Assembly: GCA_023445705.1 (NCBI GenBank)
Contig: JAEXKM010000475.1
Coordinates: 1-47,357, forward strand
Reading direction: 5' to 3'
DNA from: Pseudomonadota bacterium
Lineage (GTDB): Bacteria; Pseudomonadota; Alphaproteobacteria; Caulobacterales; Caulobacteraceae
DNA length: 47,357 bases
Made by a program: the position numbers and the translations under genes. How positions within the stretch are numbered: the stretch's first letter is position 1; every line of letters starts with the position of its first letter. Positions 8,520 to 16,656 of the stretch are shown one piece after another. The notes beneath the pieces are model-generated. The model was not told where the DNA came from. It saw only the letters and a program-made list of their open reading frames with translations, and ran no database searches.

Positions 8520-9640
8520 GAGGATCGCCGCCGAGCTGGGACGTAGCCGATGAGCTCATAGGCCCGCGAAAGCCCGCCGAACCGGTTGCCGTAGGTCTGG
8601 GCGGTCGGCAGCTCCGGCGCGGCGTTGATGATCGCCGAGGTGAGCTGGCCCTTGACCCGCCACAGCCGCCGCAAGCCCTCGAGCATCGCGCGATCGTCCA
8701 TGAGCACGGTCTTGGCCGCGATGAGCTTGGCCGCCCGCGCCTGGTCTTCCCGCGATACGACCCCGCTCAAGGCGCCGCGCAGGACCACCCAGTGCTCGGC
8801 CGGCTGGCGCTTGGACGCGCCTTGCAGCCGCTGGCGGGTGCGCCCGAACACGAAATCGCCGGCATAGGCCGGGTGGGTGAGGATCTGGCGCACGTGCTGG
8901 TAGGTCCAGGCGTGGCCATCGGCGCGCGCACGCCCCTCCCTGTTGAGACGCCGAACGATCGCGGTGCGCGTCAGGCGTTCCTCCAGGAAGAGCCGATAGA
9001 TCTCCCGCACCGTGGCTTGCTCACCAGCCGGACCGGGGGCCAGCACCACCTTGTGGCTGGCGTTCGACTTCAGCTCGCCGGGCTTCAGGATCCGGACCAT
9101 CGCGCCGCTGGCGTCCAGCTCACAGCGCCGTAGCCCGTAGGGAGCCGGCCCGCCCTGCCATTGGCCTTCGCCAGCCAGGCGGCGCTGGGCGCCGGCCACC
9201 AGCTCCGAGAGCTTGCGGCTATATTCGGCCGCCATCACCCGCTTGAGCTGCTTGAGCACGTCGGCGGTGACGCCTCCGACACCCAGGCCCTCGGCGCAAT
9301 ATTCCACGCCGACCCCGGCTTGCCGGCAAAAGAACTCGTAGTGGGCGCTTTCGTCGGGGTCTTGGAACCGGCCCCAGCGGCTGATGTCATAGACAAGGAT
9401 GGTGTCAAAGGCGGCCTCGCCTTGCGCCACATCGGCCAGCAATTGGCGAAGGCCCCCCCTGCCCTTGACGCTAAGGCCACTGACCCCGGCGTCTCTATAG
9501 GTGCGGACGACCTCCAGCCCGCGCTCAGCGGCGTAGATTGCGATCGCGGTTCTTTGGTTCTCCAGCGAATAGACCTGCTGGTCGCTCGACATGCGCAGGT
9601 ATTGGGCCGCCTTGCGAGGTGATGGAGCGCTGCTGTCCAT
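8516..9640 (-). CDS. serine recombinase 2 with one C-terminal repeat domain
   Basis: A 374-residue paralogue-like serine recombinase. Catalytic Ser18 lies in AAQYLRMSSDQQ, followed by YDISRWGRFQDPDESAHYEF, a recombinase domain (NREGRARADGHAWTYQHVRQIL, HPAYAGDFVFGRTRQRL) and one C-terminal block (PTAQTYGNRFGGLSRAYELIGY) like the two in recombinase 1. The start at 9640 follows GGGGGTG. It is 11 bp downstream of the S24 repressor gene and overlaps recombinase 1 by 4 bp, so all three probably form one transcript. Whether the two recombinases act as a heteromer or as paired integrase and excisionase is unknown. Confidence 0.88.
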   Translation of the reverse strand: MDSSAPSPRKAAQYLRMSSDQQVYSLENQRTAIAIYAAERGLEVVRTYRDAGVSGLSVKGRGGLRQLLADVAQGEAAFDTILVYDISRWGRFQDPDESAHYEFFCRQAGVGVEYCAEGLGVGGVTADVLKQLKRVMAAEYSRKLSELVAGAQRRLAGEGQWQGGPAPYGLRRCELDASGAMVRILKPGELKSNASHKVVLAPGPAGEQATVREIYRLFLEERLTRTAIVRRLNREGRARADGHAWTYQHVRQILTHPAYAGDFVFGRTRQRLQGASKRQPAEHWVVLRGALSGVVSREDQARAAKLIAAKTVLMDDRAMLEGLRRLWRVKGQLTSAIINAAPELPTAQTYGNRFGGLSRAYELIGYVPARRRSS

Positions 9641-9651
9641 CACCGCACCCC

Positions 9652-10326
9652 CTAGATCGGCCGCAGGATTTTGCGGGCCTGGTGAGGGGGGATGACCGCG
9701 GTGATGTGGGCGGCCCATCGCAGCCGGCAGTCCCGGCGCGTCGGACCATTGACGCTTTCGAGGTCAAAGCGGCCGCTGCGCGATCCCCGCAACAGCCGCT
9801 TGACCAGCACCTCGTCGGTGTCTGTCTCCACCACCACCACATGACCCAGCATGTCCGGGGTCGGCGGGGTGCGCTGATCCTCGAAATAGATCAGCCCGCC
9901 GTTGTCAGCGAGGCCATGCATGGAGTGTCCGGCCACCTGCAGGGCGACGGCCTTCTCCGTGCCCCCCGGCGGCAGCGGAACAAGGTCTCCCCCGCCCTGA
10001 CCCGTCGCGAAGAGCACCGCTCCTTCCGGATCGGCGCCGACCTTGCCGATGACCGGCACAAGGCCCGCCGCCGCGGCTGGCGCCACGTCCGCTTCTGTCG
10101 GCCCCGCGCCGTCATATAACCAGTCGGCGCGCACGCCGAAGGCCGCGGCATAGGTCTTGGCCCTGGCGTAGGAGAACGGCGCGTTGCCGTTTTCATTGGA
10201 ACTGTAGGTGTTCGGGTTCCAACCGAAAGCGGCCGCGGCGGCGCTGGCGCGGGCAAAGCCGGCGGCCAGGCGCGCCTCGCGCAAGCGTCGAGCTCTGGAT
10301 AGCTGTGGCGTCATAAGCATGTACAT
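9652..10326 (-). CDS. CI/LexA-like S24-family repressor with HTH
   Basis: About 224 residues. The N-terminal HTH of the Xre type (LREARLAAGFARASAAAAAFGWNPNTYSSNENG) is followed by an S24 peptidase domain containing the serine motif AGHSMHGLADNG and the lysine region TDEVLVKRLLRG. This is the layout of phage-type repressors that self-cleave when RecA is activated. The cleavage dyad was not located with certainty. Three in-frame ATGs (10326, 10320, 10314) lie close together without a clear ribosome-binding site. The gene faces a divergent small membrane protein gene across a palindromic operator and is followed by the two recombinase genes. It may therefore repress its own operon until DNA damage. 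Confidence 0.85.
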   Translation of the reverse strand: MYMLMTPQLSRARRLREARLAAGFARASAAAAAFGWNPNTYSSNENGNAPFSYARAKTYAAAFGVRADWLYDGAGPTEADVAPAAAAGLVPVIGKVGADPEGAVLFATGQGGGDLVPLPPGGTEKAVALQVAGHSMHGLADNGGLIYFEDQRTPPTPDMLGHVVVVETDTDEVLVKRLLRGSRSGRFDLESVNGPTRRDCRLRWAAHITAVIPPHQARKILRPI

Positions 10327-10350
10327 AACATACGATTTCGTTTGCGCACA

Positions 10351-10367
10351 GTATGTATATTACATAC
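10351..10367. promoter_or_regulatory. palindromic operator between divergent genes
   Basis: GTATGTA-TAT-TACATAC is a perfect 7-bp inverted repeat with a 3-bp centre. A related partial copy (GTACATAACATAC) lies at 10321-10333, across the start of the repressor gene. The region is AT-rich within GC-rich DNA. The placement between the S24 repressor and the divergent small gene makes it the likely repressor operator. This is inference from position and symmetry. Confidence 0.65.
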
Positions 10368-10376
10368 AATTCTAAT

Positions 10377-10553
10377 ATGCCTACGCCCAGAAAGCCAACC
10401 GAGCCTGTGAAAGACTCCCTCTCCGTCGAGCTCGGCGGCTGGTTCAAGGCCAGCGCGACGGGGCGCGGCGTGTTCGTGATCGGTGTGATCCTGCTGTTTC
10501 TTGGGGCGATCGGCCTGCTGCAGGCGTGGCTCGGCGTCGGGCTTCCCGCCTGA
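10377..10553 (+). CDS. small single-helix membrane protein
   Basis: A 58-residue protein with a polar, charged N-terminus (MPTPRKPTEPVKDSL) and one strong membrane helix (GVFVIGVILLFLGAIGLLQAW). It starts 10 bp from the palindromic operator and runs divergently from the S24 repressor, so it is probably controlled by it. No family is recognised. A small membrane protein in this place could be an effector released on derepression, but that is only a guess. Confidence 0.55.
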   Translation: MPTPRKPTEPVKDSLSVELGGWFKASATGRGVFVIGVILLFLGAIGLLQAWLGVGLPA

Positions 10554-10621
10554 CGCTCGGAGGGGCTTGCGGAACGCCATCCACATTTTTACATTATGTC
10601 CAAGTATGGATGGAGGCGACC

Positions 10622-11065
10622 ATGGCCCTGCGCGCCGCGCAGACTGAGATTGCCGAGCCTGAGGCCTTCGGTCTCGAGCAGCTGAAGGATCCGGTTATGC
10701 GCAAGCGGCTCTCGGCGCCGGCGGTCGCGCTATTCCTGAAGACCGCCGACCTCCTCGACCTCAAGGTGGAGGCGCGGATGGCCTTGCTGGGCGGGATCTC
10801 GCGCCAGACCTATCACAACTGGAAAGCCGGCAAGGTCGCGAGCCTGACCCGCGACCAGCTGGAGCGAATTTCGCTGGTGCTGGGCGTCCTCAAAGGCCTG
10901 CGGCTGGTGTTCGCCGAGGACCAACAGGGCGAGCGCTGGCTGAAGGCCGCCAATAGCGACCTCGGCTTTGGCGGGCGCGCCCCGCTGGAAGTTATGACCG
11001 ATGACGGCTTGAGCGGCCTGCATCGGGTGCGCCGGTATCTCGACGCCTGGCGCGGGGTGAAGTGA
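10622..11065 (+). CDS. Xre/MbcA-type antitoxin
   Basis: A 147-residue antitoxin of the Xre-MbcA/ParS family. An HTH lies near the middle (KVEARMALLGGISRQTYHNWKAG) and the C-terminus has the toxin-binding MbcA-like pattern (GERWLKAANSDLGFGGRAPLEVM). The ATG at 10622 follows ATGGAGGCGACC; an upstream in-frame extension to 10526 looks non-coding. Its stop overlaps the start of the RES toxin gene by 4 bp (GTGA), the usual tight coupling. Family members neutralise the toxin and repress the operon. An AT-rich tract just upstream (about 10586-10610) may hold the promoter. Confidence 0.85.
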   Translation: MALRAAQTEIAEPEAFGLEQLKDPVMRKRLSAPAVALFLKTADLLDLKVEARMALLGGISRQTYHNWKAGKVASLTRDQLERISLVLGVLKGLRLVFAEDQQGERWLKAANSDLGFGGRAPLEVMTDDGLSGLHRVRRYLDAWRGVK

Positions 11066-11754
11066 GTTTCGCCCGCGCGGTCATCCCGGGCCGCACCCAT
11101 CGCCTGATCGCTTCGCGCTTCCCCACGATCGGCGTCTTCGACGACATCGCGGCCAATGAGGAAGAGTTGCGGGTCGCGTTTCTTCTGGAAAATCTCACCA
11201 ATCCGCGCAGCCAGGGCCGGCTGGCGATGCTTCCGCCCGGCGAACTGGTGACGGGGCCGAGCGGCTCGATCGTCATGGCCGCCTTCCTGCATGCGAGCGA
11301 GGACGGCGGGCGCTTCAATGATGGTGATCTGGGCGCCTGGTACGCCTCGCTCGATCTCGCCACCGCCTTCGCCGAGACGGTTCATCACCATGAGCGGCGT
11401 TTGCGGGCCTCGGCGGCGGGATTTCCGGCGAAGATCCAGATGCGCGAGCTTTCCGCGCGCACGCGCGCCGAACTGCTCGACCTGCGCGGCGCCCAGGACC
11501 GCCGCCCCGAGCTCTACGACCTCGCCGACTATCGCGCCAGCCAGGCCTTCGCGCGTCAGCATCGCTGGCCCTATGGCCAGCCGGGAGAGGATGGTTTCGT
11601 GTTCGACAGCGTGCGCAAGGCCGGCGGGGCCAACATCTGTCTCTTTCGCCCCCGCGCGCTCGCCCTACCTGTCACCCAAGGCGATCACTACGAGTATATC
11701 TGGGACGCGGCCGGCGCCCTCAGCATCGTCAAGCTGACGCTCGTCCGCCGCTAG
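11062..11754 (+). CDS. RES-domain toxin (NAD+-consuming family)
   Basis: A 230-residue RES-domain protein. The family degrades NAD+ by phosphorolysis or hydrolysis and stalls growth when its antitoxin is lost. Seen here are the N-terminal region HRLIASRFPTIGVFDDIA and the RES hallmark GGRFNDGDLGAWYASLDLATAFAETVHHHE, with a conserved arginine, tyrosine and glutamate. It starts with GTG overlapping the antitoxin stop and is followed 14 bp later by the convergent thermonuclease gene. The identification rests on the RES motif and the paired antitoxin. Confidence 0.87.
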   Translation: MSFARAVIPGRTHRLIASRFPTIGVFDDIAANEEELRVAFLLENLTNPRSQGRLAMLPPGELVTGPSGSIVMAAFLHASEDGGRFNDGDLGAWYASLDLATAFAETVHHHERRLRASAAGFPAKIQMRELSARTRAELLDLRGAQDRRPELYDLADYRASQAFARQHRWPYGQPGEDGFVFDSVRKAGGANICLFRPRALALPVTQGDHYEYIWDAAGALSIVKLTLVRR

Positions 11755-11768
11755 GCCCAAGCAACATT

Positions 11769-12209
11769 TCAGCGGCCCTCGCCGCCCTCGGCGACGCCCT
11801 CGGCCCGCATCAGCTCGCCGATCGAAACCCCGCCGATCGCGCATTTGGCCACGACGCGGTCATAGCTGCGCTTCTGCGCCGTGCAGTGGGCATGGCGGCC
11901 CTTGACGATGCGCTCAAGCGCGCGCTTGGCCTCTCGCCCACCGGGAGCGTTTAGCTCCGATGCGTAGAAGTCGGCCAGCCGCACCTCCACCCATTGCGCC
12001 GGCTCTGGGCCGCGCGCTACGCAAAGGCTGTCACCGTCCCCGACATAGACGACCGGCCCGCTGAAGGTTCGGCCTTTCGCAAGGTAGGCCGGCATCGGCC
12101 CCTTGCCCGGGATGGCGTGGCACGGGTCAGCGCTCGCAGCGCCAGGAACCAGCACCGCCAGCAGCCCTAGCGTGGCTGCGGACGCAAACCCTCGGTGCAA
12201 GACGGTCAT
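11769..12209 (-). CDS. secreted thermonuclease-family (SNase-like) protein
   Basis: A 146-residue protein with a signal peptide (about 1-27, ending PGAASA) and a staphylococcal-nuclease-like fold. Candidate active-site residues are Asp58/Asp60 (VYVGDGDSLCV), Arg77 and Glu85 (VRLADFYASELN) and Arg118 (KRSYDRVVAKC). Family enzymes cut DNA and RNA with Ca2+ outside the cytoplasm. The start at 12209 is chosen to put the signal peptide first; the frame continues upstream without features. It stands alone, convergent to the toxin gene. Paired cysteines (30, 63, 109, 123) may form disulfides in the periplasm. Confidence 0.8.
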   Translation of the reverse strand: MTVLHRGFASAATLGLLAVLVPGAASADPCHAIPGKGPMPAYLAKGRTFSGPVVYVGDGDSLCVARGPEPAQWVEVRLADFYASELNAPGGREAKRALERIVKGRHAHCTAQKRSYDRVVAKCAIGGVSIGELMRAEGVAEGGEGR

Positions 12210-12554
12210 GTCATCGCCCGGCGCCCTCTCCGCACGGCCCCCCGACCGATCGCGCTGGCGCGCGCGAGGTGATCGCCTCACGGATTTTCGAGGCCAGTGC
12301 CCCGACGAAAGGCTGGCTGCAGGCGTGGTCGGCATGGTCTGGCGCGTAACTATCCCGCAAGGGCGCTTTTGATGACTAGAGCCACTTAAATCGCTCCTTC
12401 GACCCTGGCGTCCGGCCAACCAAGCAGCCGGGGTCGCCGCCACGCCCCAAACCGCCATCAATAGACAAACGCCGGTAAGGGCAATGCTTCACTTCGCAGC
12501 CGCCCCTGAAACCAAGAAGCCGACGGACGGCCGCGGCGGCCGATCGAGCGGCCG
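12210..12554. other. gene-free stretch with one inverted repeat
   Basis: About 345 bp between the thermonuclease start and the DUF6880 stop with no convincing gene. At its right end GCGGCCG (12536-12542) pairs with CGGCCGC (12549-12555), directly after the DUF6880 stop on the minus strand. It could be a transcription terminator, although no T-tract follows. The promoter of the thermonuclease gene should lie here but was not recognised. Confidence 0.4.
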
Positions 12555-13802
12555 CTAGGCGAGCTCAATCGTATCGGCCTCAGCGGTCAGGTCGTCGCAA
12601 AGTTTGTATTGCCGCCGTCGGAATGCGGCGGCCGCGGCGCTCCTGAGCAGCCGATGAGCGGCCGCAGGATATCGCCGGCGCAGTTTGGCCGCCCAAAGTT
12701 GGGCGCTATCGGGATCGACCTCGGCCTCGCCGGGGCGCTGCTCGATCATTTGAGCGGCCTCGGGCCAAGCGGGCCATTCCATCAGAAAGGAAAGACCGCT
12801 TTCGAAATCTGGATGCCGAGCGGCGATTTCGAATGCGCGATGTTCAGCCTCGACGTCCTCGAAGTCCGCCAGTCGCTTCAGGAAGTCGCGCAGGCGCCCG
12901 GGCGACAGCGTCCGCGCAAACGAGGCCCACCTGACCTCCTGGGCCATCGGCGCTCGCCCGTCCTGCTCCAGATAGTCGATCCAGACGCTCTCCCAGTCGT
13001 CGTCGACCGCCGCTTGCAAACGGGCGCCCGCTGCGGCCGGAGCAGCGGCTCTTAGCACCTCGCCGGCCCGTCCCACCTGACCGGCCCCAAGCAGTCGTGC
13101 TGCGACTTGCGCAGCGACACTGGGGGTGGCCAGCGCCTGGGCGCTGTAGGTCATTGCAAACCGATCTGGATCGCCCGCAGCGTCGGCGAGCTGGCGGACC
13201 AGGCTGACCCAACCGGGCGCGGCCGGCTGAACTGCCCCCGCCAGGGCGAGGGTTTCCCTGGCCAGCGCGGTGGGCGCCGCCGACAACAGCGCCGGCAGCC
13301 AGGCCTTCCAGCCAAGCGGGAAGCGGGCGAGGCTTTCGAGCAACCTGCGCGCATCGTCGGCAGGGTCCTCGACCAGCCCGCCAAGGTCAGCAGCGGCCCG
13401 CGCGAAGATGGGGTCCAGGTCGCTGTGATCACGCAGCCGGCTCGCAATTTGGCGGGCGGCGTCCATGAAGCGCCAGAGGCGCTCGGCGCTGGCGGGGCGG
13501 TCGAGGGGCCCCAGCCGCTCGGCGATGAGCAGCCGCAGCGTATCAAGATCGCGCAGCACGGCCGGCTTCTGCCGCCAGGTGATCTTCCCGCGACTGGTTT
13601 CGAAGGCGGCCAGACGCCTGTCGATCTGGGCGGCCAGCGCCTCGGGACCTTGCTGGGCCGCAAGTTCCATACGCAGGCGCCGCTTCAGATCTGGCCGGCT
13701 TTCAGCGACCGCGGCGAGGATTTCGGCCAGGCGCGCAGCGCCCAAGCTCGCCAGATTTTCGGCGGTGACCTTCTTGGGCGGACTCTTGCGTGGCGCGCTC
13801 AC
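12555..13802 (-). CDS. DUF6880 family protein
   Basis: About 415 residues, nearly all alpha-helical by composition, with no signal or membrane segment. The opening (KVTAENLASLGAARLAEILAAVAE) and the following LKRRLRMELAAQ match the DUF6880 pattern common in alphaproteobacteria. The middle and end read like TPR/HEAT-type helical repeats, with a late LCDDLTAEADTIELA. The GTG at 13802 has AGGAGA eight bases upstream; an ATG at 13832 is possible. No function is established; a scaffold or nucleic-acid role is only conceivable. Confidence 0.75.
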   Translation of the reverse strand: MSAPRKSPPKKVTAENLASLGAARLAEILAAVAESRPDLKRRLRMELAAQQGPEALAAQIDRRLAAFETSRGKITWRQKPAVLRDLDTLRLLIAERLGPLDRPASAERLWRFMDAARQIASRLRDHSDLDPIFARAAADLGGLVEDPADDARRLLESLARFPLGWKAWLPALLSAAPTALARETLALAGAVQPAAPGWVSLVRQLADAAGDPDRFAMTYSAQALATPSVAAQVAARLLGAGQVGRAGEVLRAAAPAAAGARLQAAVDDDWESVWIDYLEQDGRAPMAQEVRWASFARTLSPGRLRDFLKRLADFEDVEAEHRAFEIAARHPDFESGLSFLMEWPAWPEAAQMIEQRPGEAEVDPDSAQLWAAKLRRRYPAAAHRLLRSAAAAAFRRRQYKLCDDLTAEADTIELA

Positions 13803-13873
13803 GGGCACCCATCTCCTGGCCACGAGGTCCATTGGACGGAGGAAGCAAAACTGCGGGTGGCACAGCGCAAGCG

Positions 13874-14071
13874 TCAGTCCTCGGCGGTGTGGCGAAAGCG
13901 CGCGCGAATGGCTTTGTTGAAGAACTCGCCCTTGGCGAAGGCAGCCTTCATCGCAGCGTAGGTTTCAGCAGGGACCTCATGATAGCGGTAGCGACGGCCG
14001 CTGACGAAGGTGACCTGCAATGTCCTGGTTTCAGGATCGTAGGCGAAAGCGCGGATTACGGTCGATGGCAT
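13874..14071 (-). CDS. KTSC-domain small protein
   Basis: A 65-residue protein consisting of a KTSC domain: MPSTVIRAFAYDPETRTLQV, then FVSGRRYRYHEVPAETYAAM and GEFFNKAIRARF. The domain is often fused to lysyl-tRNA-synthetase-like or RNA-binding proteins and also occurs alone, as here. Its function is unknown. The frame is open further upstream, but only this part matches the domain. The ATG at 14071 gives the usual stand-alone length. Confidence 0.8.
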   Translation of the reverse strand: MPSTVIRAFAYDPETRTLQVTFVSGRRYRYHEVPAETYAAMKAAFAKGEFFNKAIRARFRHTAED

Positions 14072-14207
14072 GGCGCGTCCAAGACAGTGCGACCTCTCAG
14101 TCTCCATCCTTCCCATGGGCGCAGATCGGCCATTCAGGCCTTCTGGAACGTCGCCTTCAACGACTGGCCCGCCGCAATGATCCCGCCGGGGATCGCCACC
14201 GCGCAGT

Positions 14208-14657
14208 TCAGGGCTCCACATATCCCCTGGCCGACAACTCCAGCGTCCCGTCGCGCGCGGGCCCCTTGAACATGAGCCCCCCACGTCTGGACGACCTGGC
14301 CGGAATGTCGGCGAAGGTGACCGAGGACATTTCCTCGCCTTGCGCGGTGCGCAGGACGCCTTCCACCTCGATCTGCTCTGCAGGCTCATCGCCAATATTG
14401 CGGATCTCGATCTTCACCAGGCTCGCGTCCCGTAGTGTCAGGATCTCCAACTTCCGGACCTCGAACTCGGGCGGACGTCCGGCGCCGCCGCCAACGTCGA
14501 CGAGCAGGGCGCCGATCACCGCCAGGGTCAGCACCGCGCCCAGGGCCGCGGCCGCCCATTCAAGCCATGGCGTTGCTGGGGCAGGCTTTGATTTCGTCGC
14601 GCGCGCGGGCCGGCGTCCGCGTGCTGTCGCGGGTTTGGTTGAGCTCGGCTTGGCCAT
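14208..14657 (-). CDS. TIGR02588-type membrane-anchored protein
   Basis: A 149-residue protein with a Lys/Ala/Pro-rich N-terminus, one membrane helix at about 40-58 (AAAALGAVLTLAVIGALLV) and a periplasmic-looking beta domain (EILTLRDASLVKIEIRNIG, EQIEVEGVLRTAQGEE). This matches the TIGR02588 family, which almost always sits beside TIGR02587. The start overlaps the TIGR02587 stop by one base (TGATG), so the two are one operon. Function unknown. Confidence 0.78.
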   Translation of the reverse strand: MAKPSSTKPATARGRRPARATKSKPAPATPWLEWAAAALGAVLTLAVIGALLVDVGGGAGRPPEFEVRKLEILTLRDASLVKIEIRNIGDEPAEQIEVEGVLRTAQGEEMSSVTFADIPARSSRRGGLMFKGPARDGTLELSARGYVEP

Positions 14658-15478
14658 CAGATCACCAGCCGCGCAGTGGCGCATCCCAGCGCCGCCGGGA
14701 GCCCCAAGGTCACCATCATGCTGACGGCTTCGCCAAGCGAGACGCCGTCCAGTCGTCCGAAGGTCCAGAGGACATAGGCGCTGGTCAGGAGGCCGATCCC
14801 ATAGCCGGGGACGCTGAAGGTCAGGAAGGTGCGAACAAACCCGCCGCCTTCCTTTCGAAGATCCTGGCCGGGCAGGCCGAGCTCATAGACCGTGACGTGG
14901 AGGAGGAGCAGAGAGAGCACCACCAGCAACAGGGTTCGTCCCACGTCCATCTGGTGGGCGATGATCGGGACCTCGTCGGTGGGCGCAATGTTGAAGGCCA
15001 GGAACAGCGCCCCGACCATCATTGTGAACAGCTCCTCGCCATAAGCGCCGCGCGAGCTTGCTGGCGCAATGTCCTCCCTGGCGCTGCTGAACTGCTTGCC
15101 GGCCAGCAGCGCGCCCATGGCCCCGGGGATGGCGCAGAGCGCGATCTTGCCGATCACCTCGCTCGGGCCTTGGTCGGCCTTCAGCGCGCCGAGCAGCCAC
15201 AGGACCGCCGCGGCCAGCAGGATGCCGATGGCCAGGGCCGCGAAGGTGTCGAGCACCTCGTCGCGCCAGTGAAAGGTCGCTTCGAAGCCTGCGAAATAGG
15301 AAAGCCCCAGCAGCATGGGCAGGCAGAGCAGGAAGAGCAGGAGCAGGCGCCAGCGCTCGATGCCGAAGCCCAGCTGCCACATTTCCATGGTCATCAGCAG
15401 CGGCAACGCAAACAGCAGCGCCCCGCCAGCTCCCAGAGCCAAGGCGCGCGCATACTGGCGATTGGCGGCCAGATCCAT
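14657..15478 (-). CDS. TIGR02587-type integral membrane protein
   Basis: A 273-residue polytopic protein with about seven to eight hydrophobic helices, matching the family length when begun at 15478 (MDLAANRQYARALALGAGG) after GGAGGG. Typical phrases are MTMEMWQLGFGIERWRLL, HWRDEVLDTFAALAIG, AYGEELFTMMVGALFLAFNIAPTDEVP and LLLHVTVYELG. The acidic residues in the middle of helices suggest transport of a polar solute or ion, but nothing is proven. It is co-transcribed with the TIGR02588 gene downstream. Confidence 0.82.
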   Translation of the reverse strand: MDLAANRQYARALALGAGGALLFALPLLMTMEMWQLGFGIERWRLLLLFLLCLPMLLGLSYFAGFEATFHWRDEVLDTFAALAIGILLAAAVLWLLGALKADQGPSEVIGKIALCAIPGAMGALLAGKQFSSAREDIAPASSRGAYGEELFTMMVGALFLAFNIAPTDEVPIIAHQMDVGRTLLLVVLSLLLLHVTVYELGLPGQDLRKEGGGFVRTFLTFSVPGYGIGLLTSAYVLWTFGRLDGVSLGEAVSMMVTLGLPAALGCATARLVI

Positions 15479-15680
15479 CAACCCTCCAGAAGCTTGGCGA
15501 TCGCCGAACGCCCCCGCCGATAGGGGGTTCCATGGCCTGGCTGGCGCGCCGGTCATGGTCTTCGCCTCCGGCCAAGGTTTCAGCCCCGCTGCGGCGGCTT
15601 GAGCGCAGGTGAGGCGCGGGCTCGCCCGGGTGATCGCAGTCTCGCCAGCCGGCGGCCGGTCACCTCGCGCCTGCGTCTGG

Positions 15681-16571
15681 TCAGATCCGATCGGAGAACC
15701 GATCGTGGGCGTCGATGCGCCGTACGAGTAGGTCGATCTCCCGCTGGTAGATTTCCAGCTGAAGGAACTGCAGCTCGGCGTCTCGCTGCGTCTCGTCCAC
15801 GTCCACAAACCACGAACGAGGGCCGGCGGCGGCCTCGGCGTTCCAACGGTATCCGCGCGCCTTCAGAACATCCTTGAGCTCGAAGGGCGAGTTCTCCGCC
15901 CAGATGCGCCAGGATGGACGTCGGGCTGCGTCCAGGAGGTGCGCCAAGGCCGGCCGGCCGCTGACCCGCATGGGACGCGCCAAGAGCTCGATGCCGGCCA
16001 GGCAGTCATTCAGCGCGCGGTGCTTGTCGTAAAAGAATCCCGCGCCTGCGGCCAGATGCGCAAGTCGCGCGCCCTCATGACCGTCCTGGGCCCAATCGAC
16101 CTGGGACATCGAGCATGCCCAGGGTTTGGTCGTGAACACCTCGCAGAAGCGCTCGAGGAAGCGTCTGTCGAAGGACGCGTTGTGCGCCACCACGAGCGCG
16201 GCCGGGGCTGCGAACCTCATCACCGCCTCCGGCTCGATCTGGCGGCCGGCGACCATCTCGGCGGTGATGCCGGTGAGCGCGGTGATCTGCGCGCTGATGG
16301 GAACGGAGGGCTCGCGCAGGGCGCTGAACGCCTCGCCTACCTCCAGCACCTCGCCGGTGAGGTCATAGGTGAAGGGCGCCATGGCGAGCTCGATGATCTC
16401 GTCACGCGCCGGATCAAGACCCGTGGTCTCGACATCCACAAAGAGGCCCTTGCGCACCACGACGCCCGCCGCCGCAGAGCGGGGCGCGCGCGGCTCGAGC
16501 TGGCGGAGCACGCGAAACCGGCCACTGGCCTCCAGGGCGGCGGCCATCGCTTCGAGATCGTCAGAGTTCAC
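15681..16571 (-). CDS. DEDDh 3'-5' exonuclease (DnaQ/PolC-epsilon-like)
   Basis: About 296 residues with an N-terminal extension followed by a DnaQ-type exonuclease. The DEDDh residues are visible: Asp and Glu in GLFVDVETTGLD, Asp in VAHNASFDRRF, and His plus Asp in DKHRALNDCLA. Family enzymes remove 3' nucleotides from single strands. A C-terminal domain (SWRIWAENSPFELKDVLKARGYRWN) is common in stand-alone alphaproteobacterial versions and probably binds nucleic acid. The start chosen is GTG at 16571; the frame continues upstream into the cold-shock gene but carries no features. The gene lies downstream of the cold-shock gene on the same strand. Confidence 0.85.
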   Translation of the reverse strand: MNSDDLEAMAAALEASGRFRVLRQLEPRAPRSAAAGVVVRKGLFVDVETTGLDPARDEIIELAMAPFTYDLTGEVLEVGEAFSALREPSVPISAQITALTGITAEMVAGRQIEPEAVMRFAAPAALVVAHNASFDRRFLERFCEVFTTKPWACSMSQVDWAQDGHEGARLAHLAAGAGFFYDKHRALNDCLAGIELLARPMRVSGRPALAHLLDAARRPSWRIWAENSPFELKDVLKARGYRWNAEAAAGPRSWFVDVDETQRDAELQFLQLEIYQREIDLLVRRIDAHDRFSDRI

Positions 16572-16635
16572 GACCAATGGCCTGCCCGCCTCCGCCAGCC
16601 CACGCTTGCGACCTGGCCACACGCAGGCCGCGCGA

Positions 16636-16651
16636 GGGGCTCGCCAGCCCC
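16636..16651 (-). terminator. hairpin after the cold-shock gene
   Basis: GGGGCT-(4)-AGCCCC is a 6-bp GC stem with a 4-base loop, starting five bases after the cold-shock stop on the minus strand. No U-tract follows, so termination would be weak or attenuating for the downstream exonuclease gene. Confidence 0.35.
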
Positions 16652-16656
16652 GCCGG

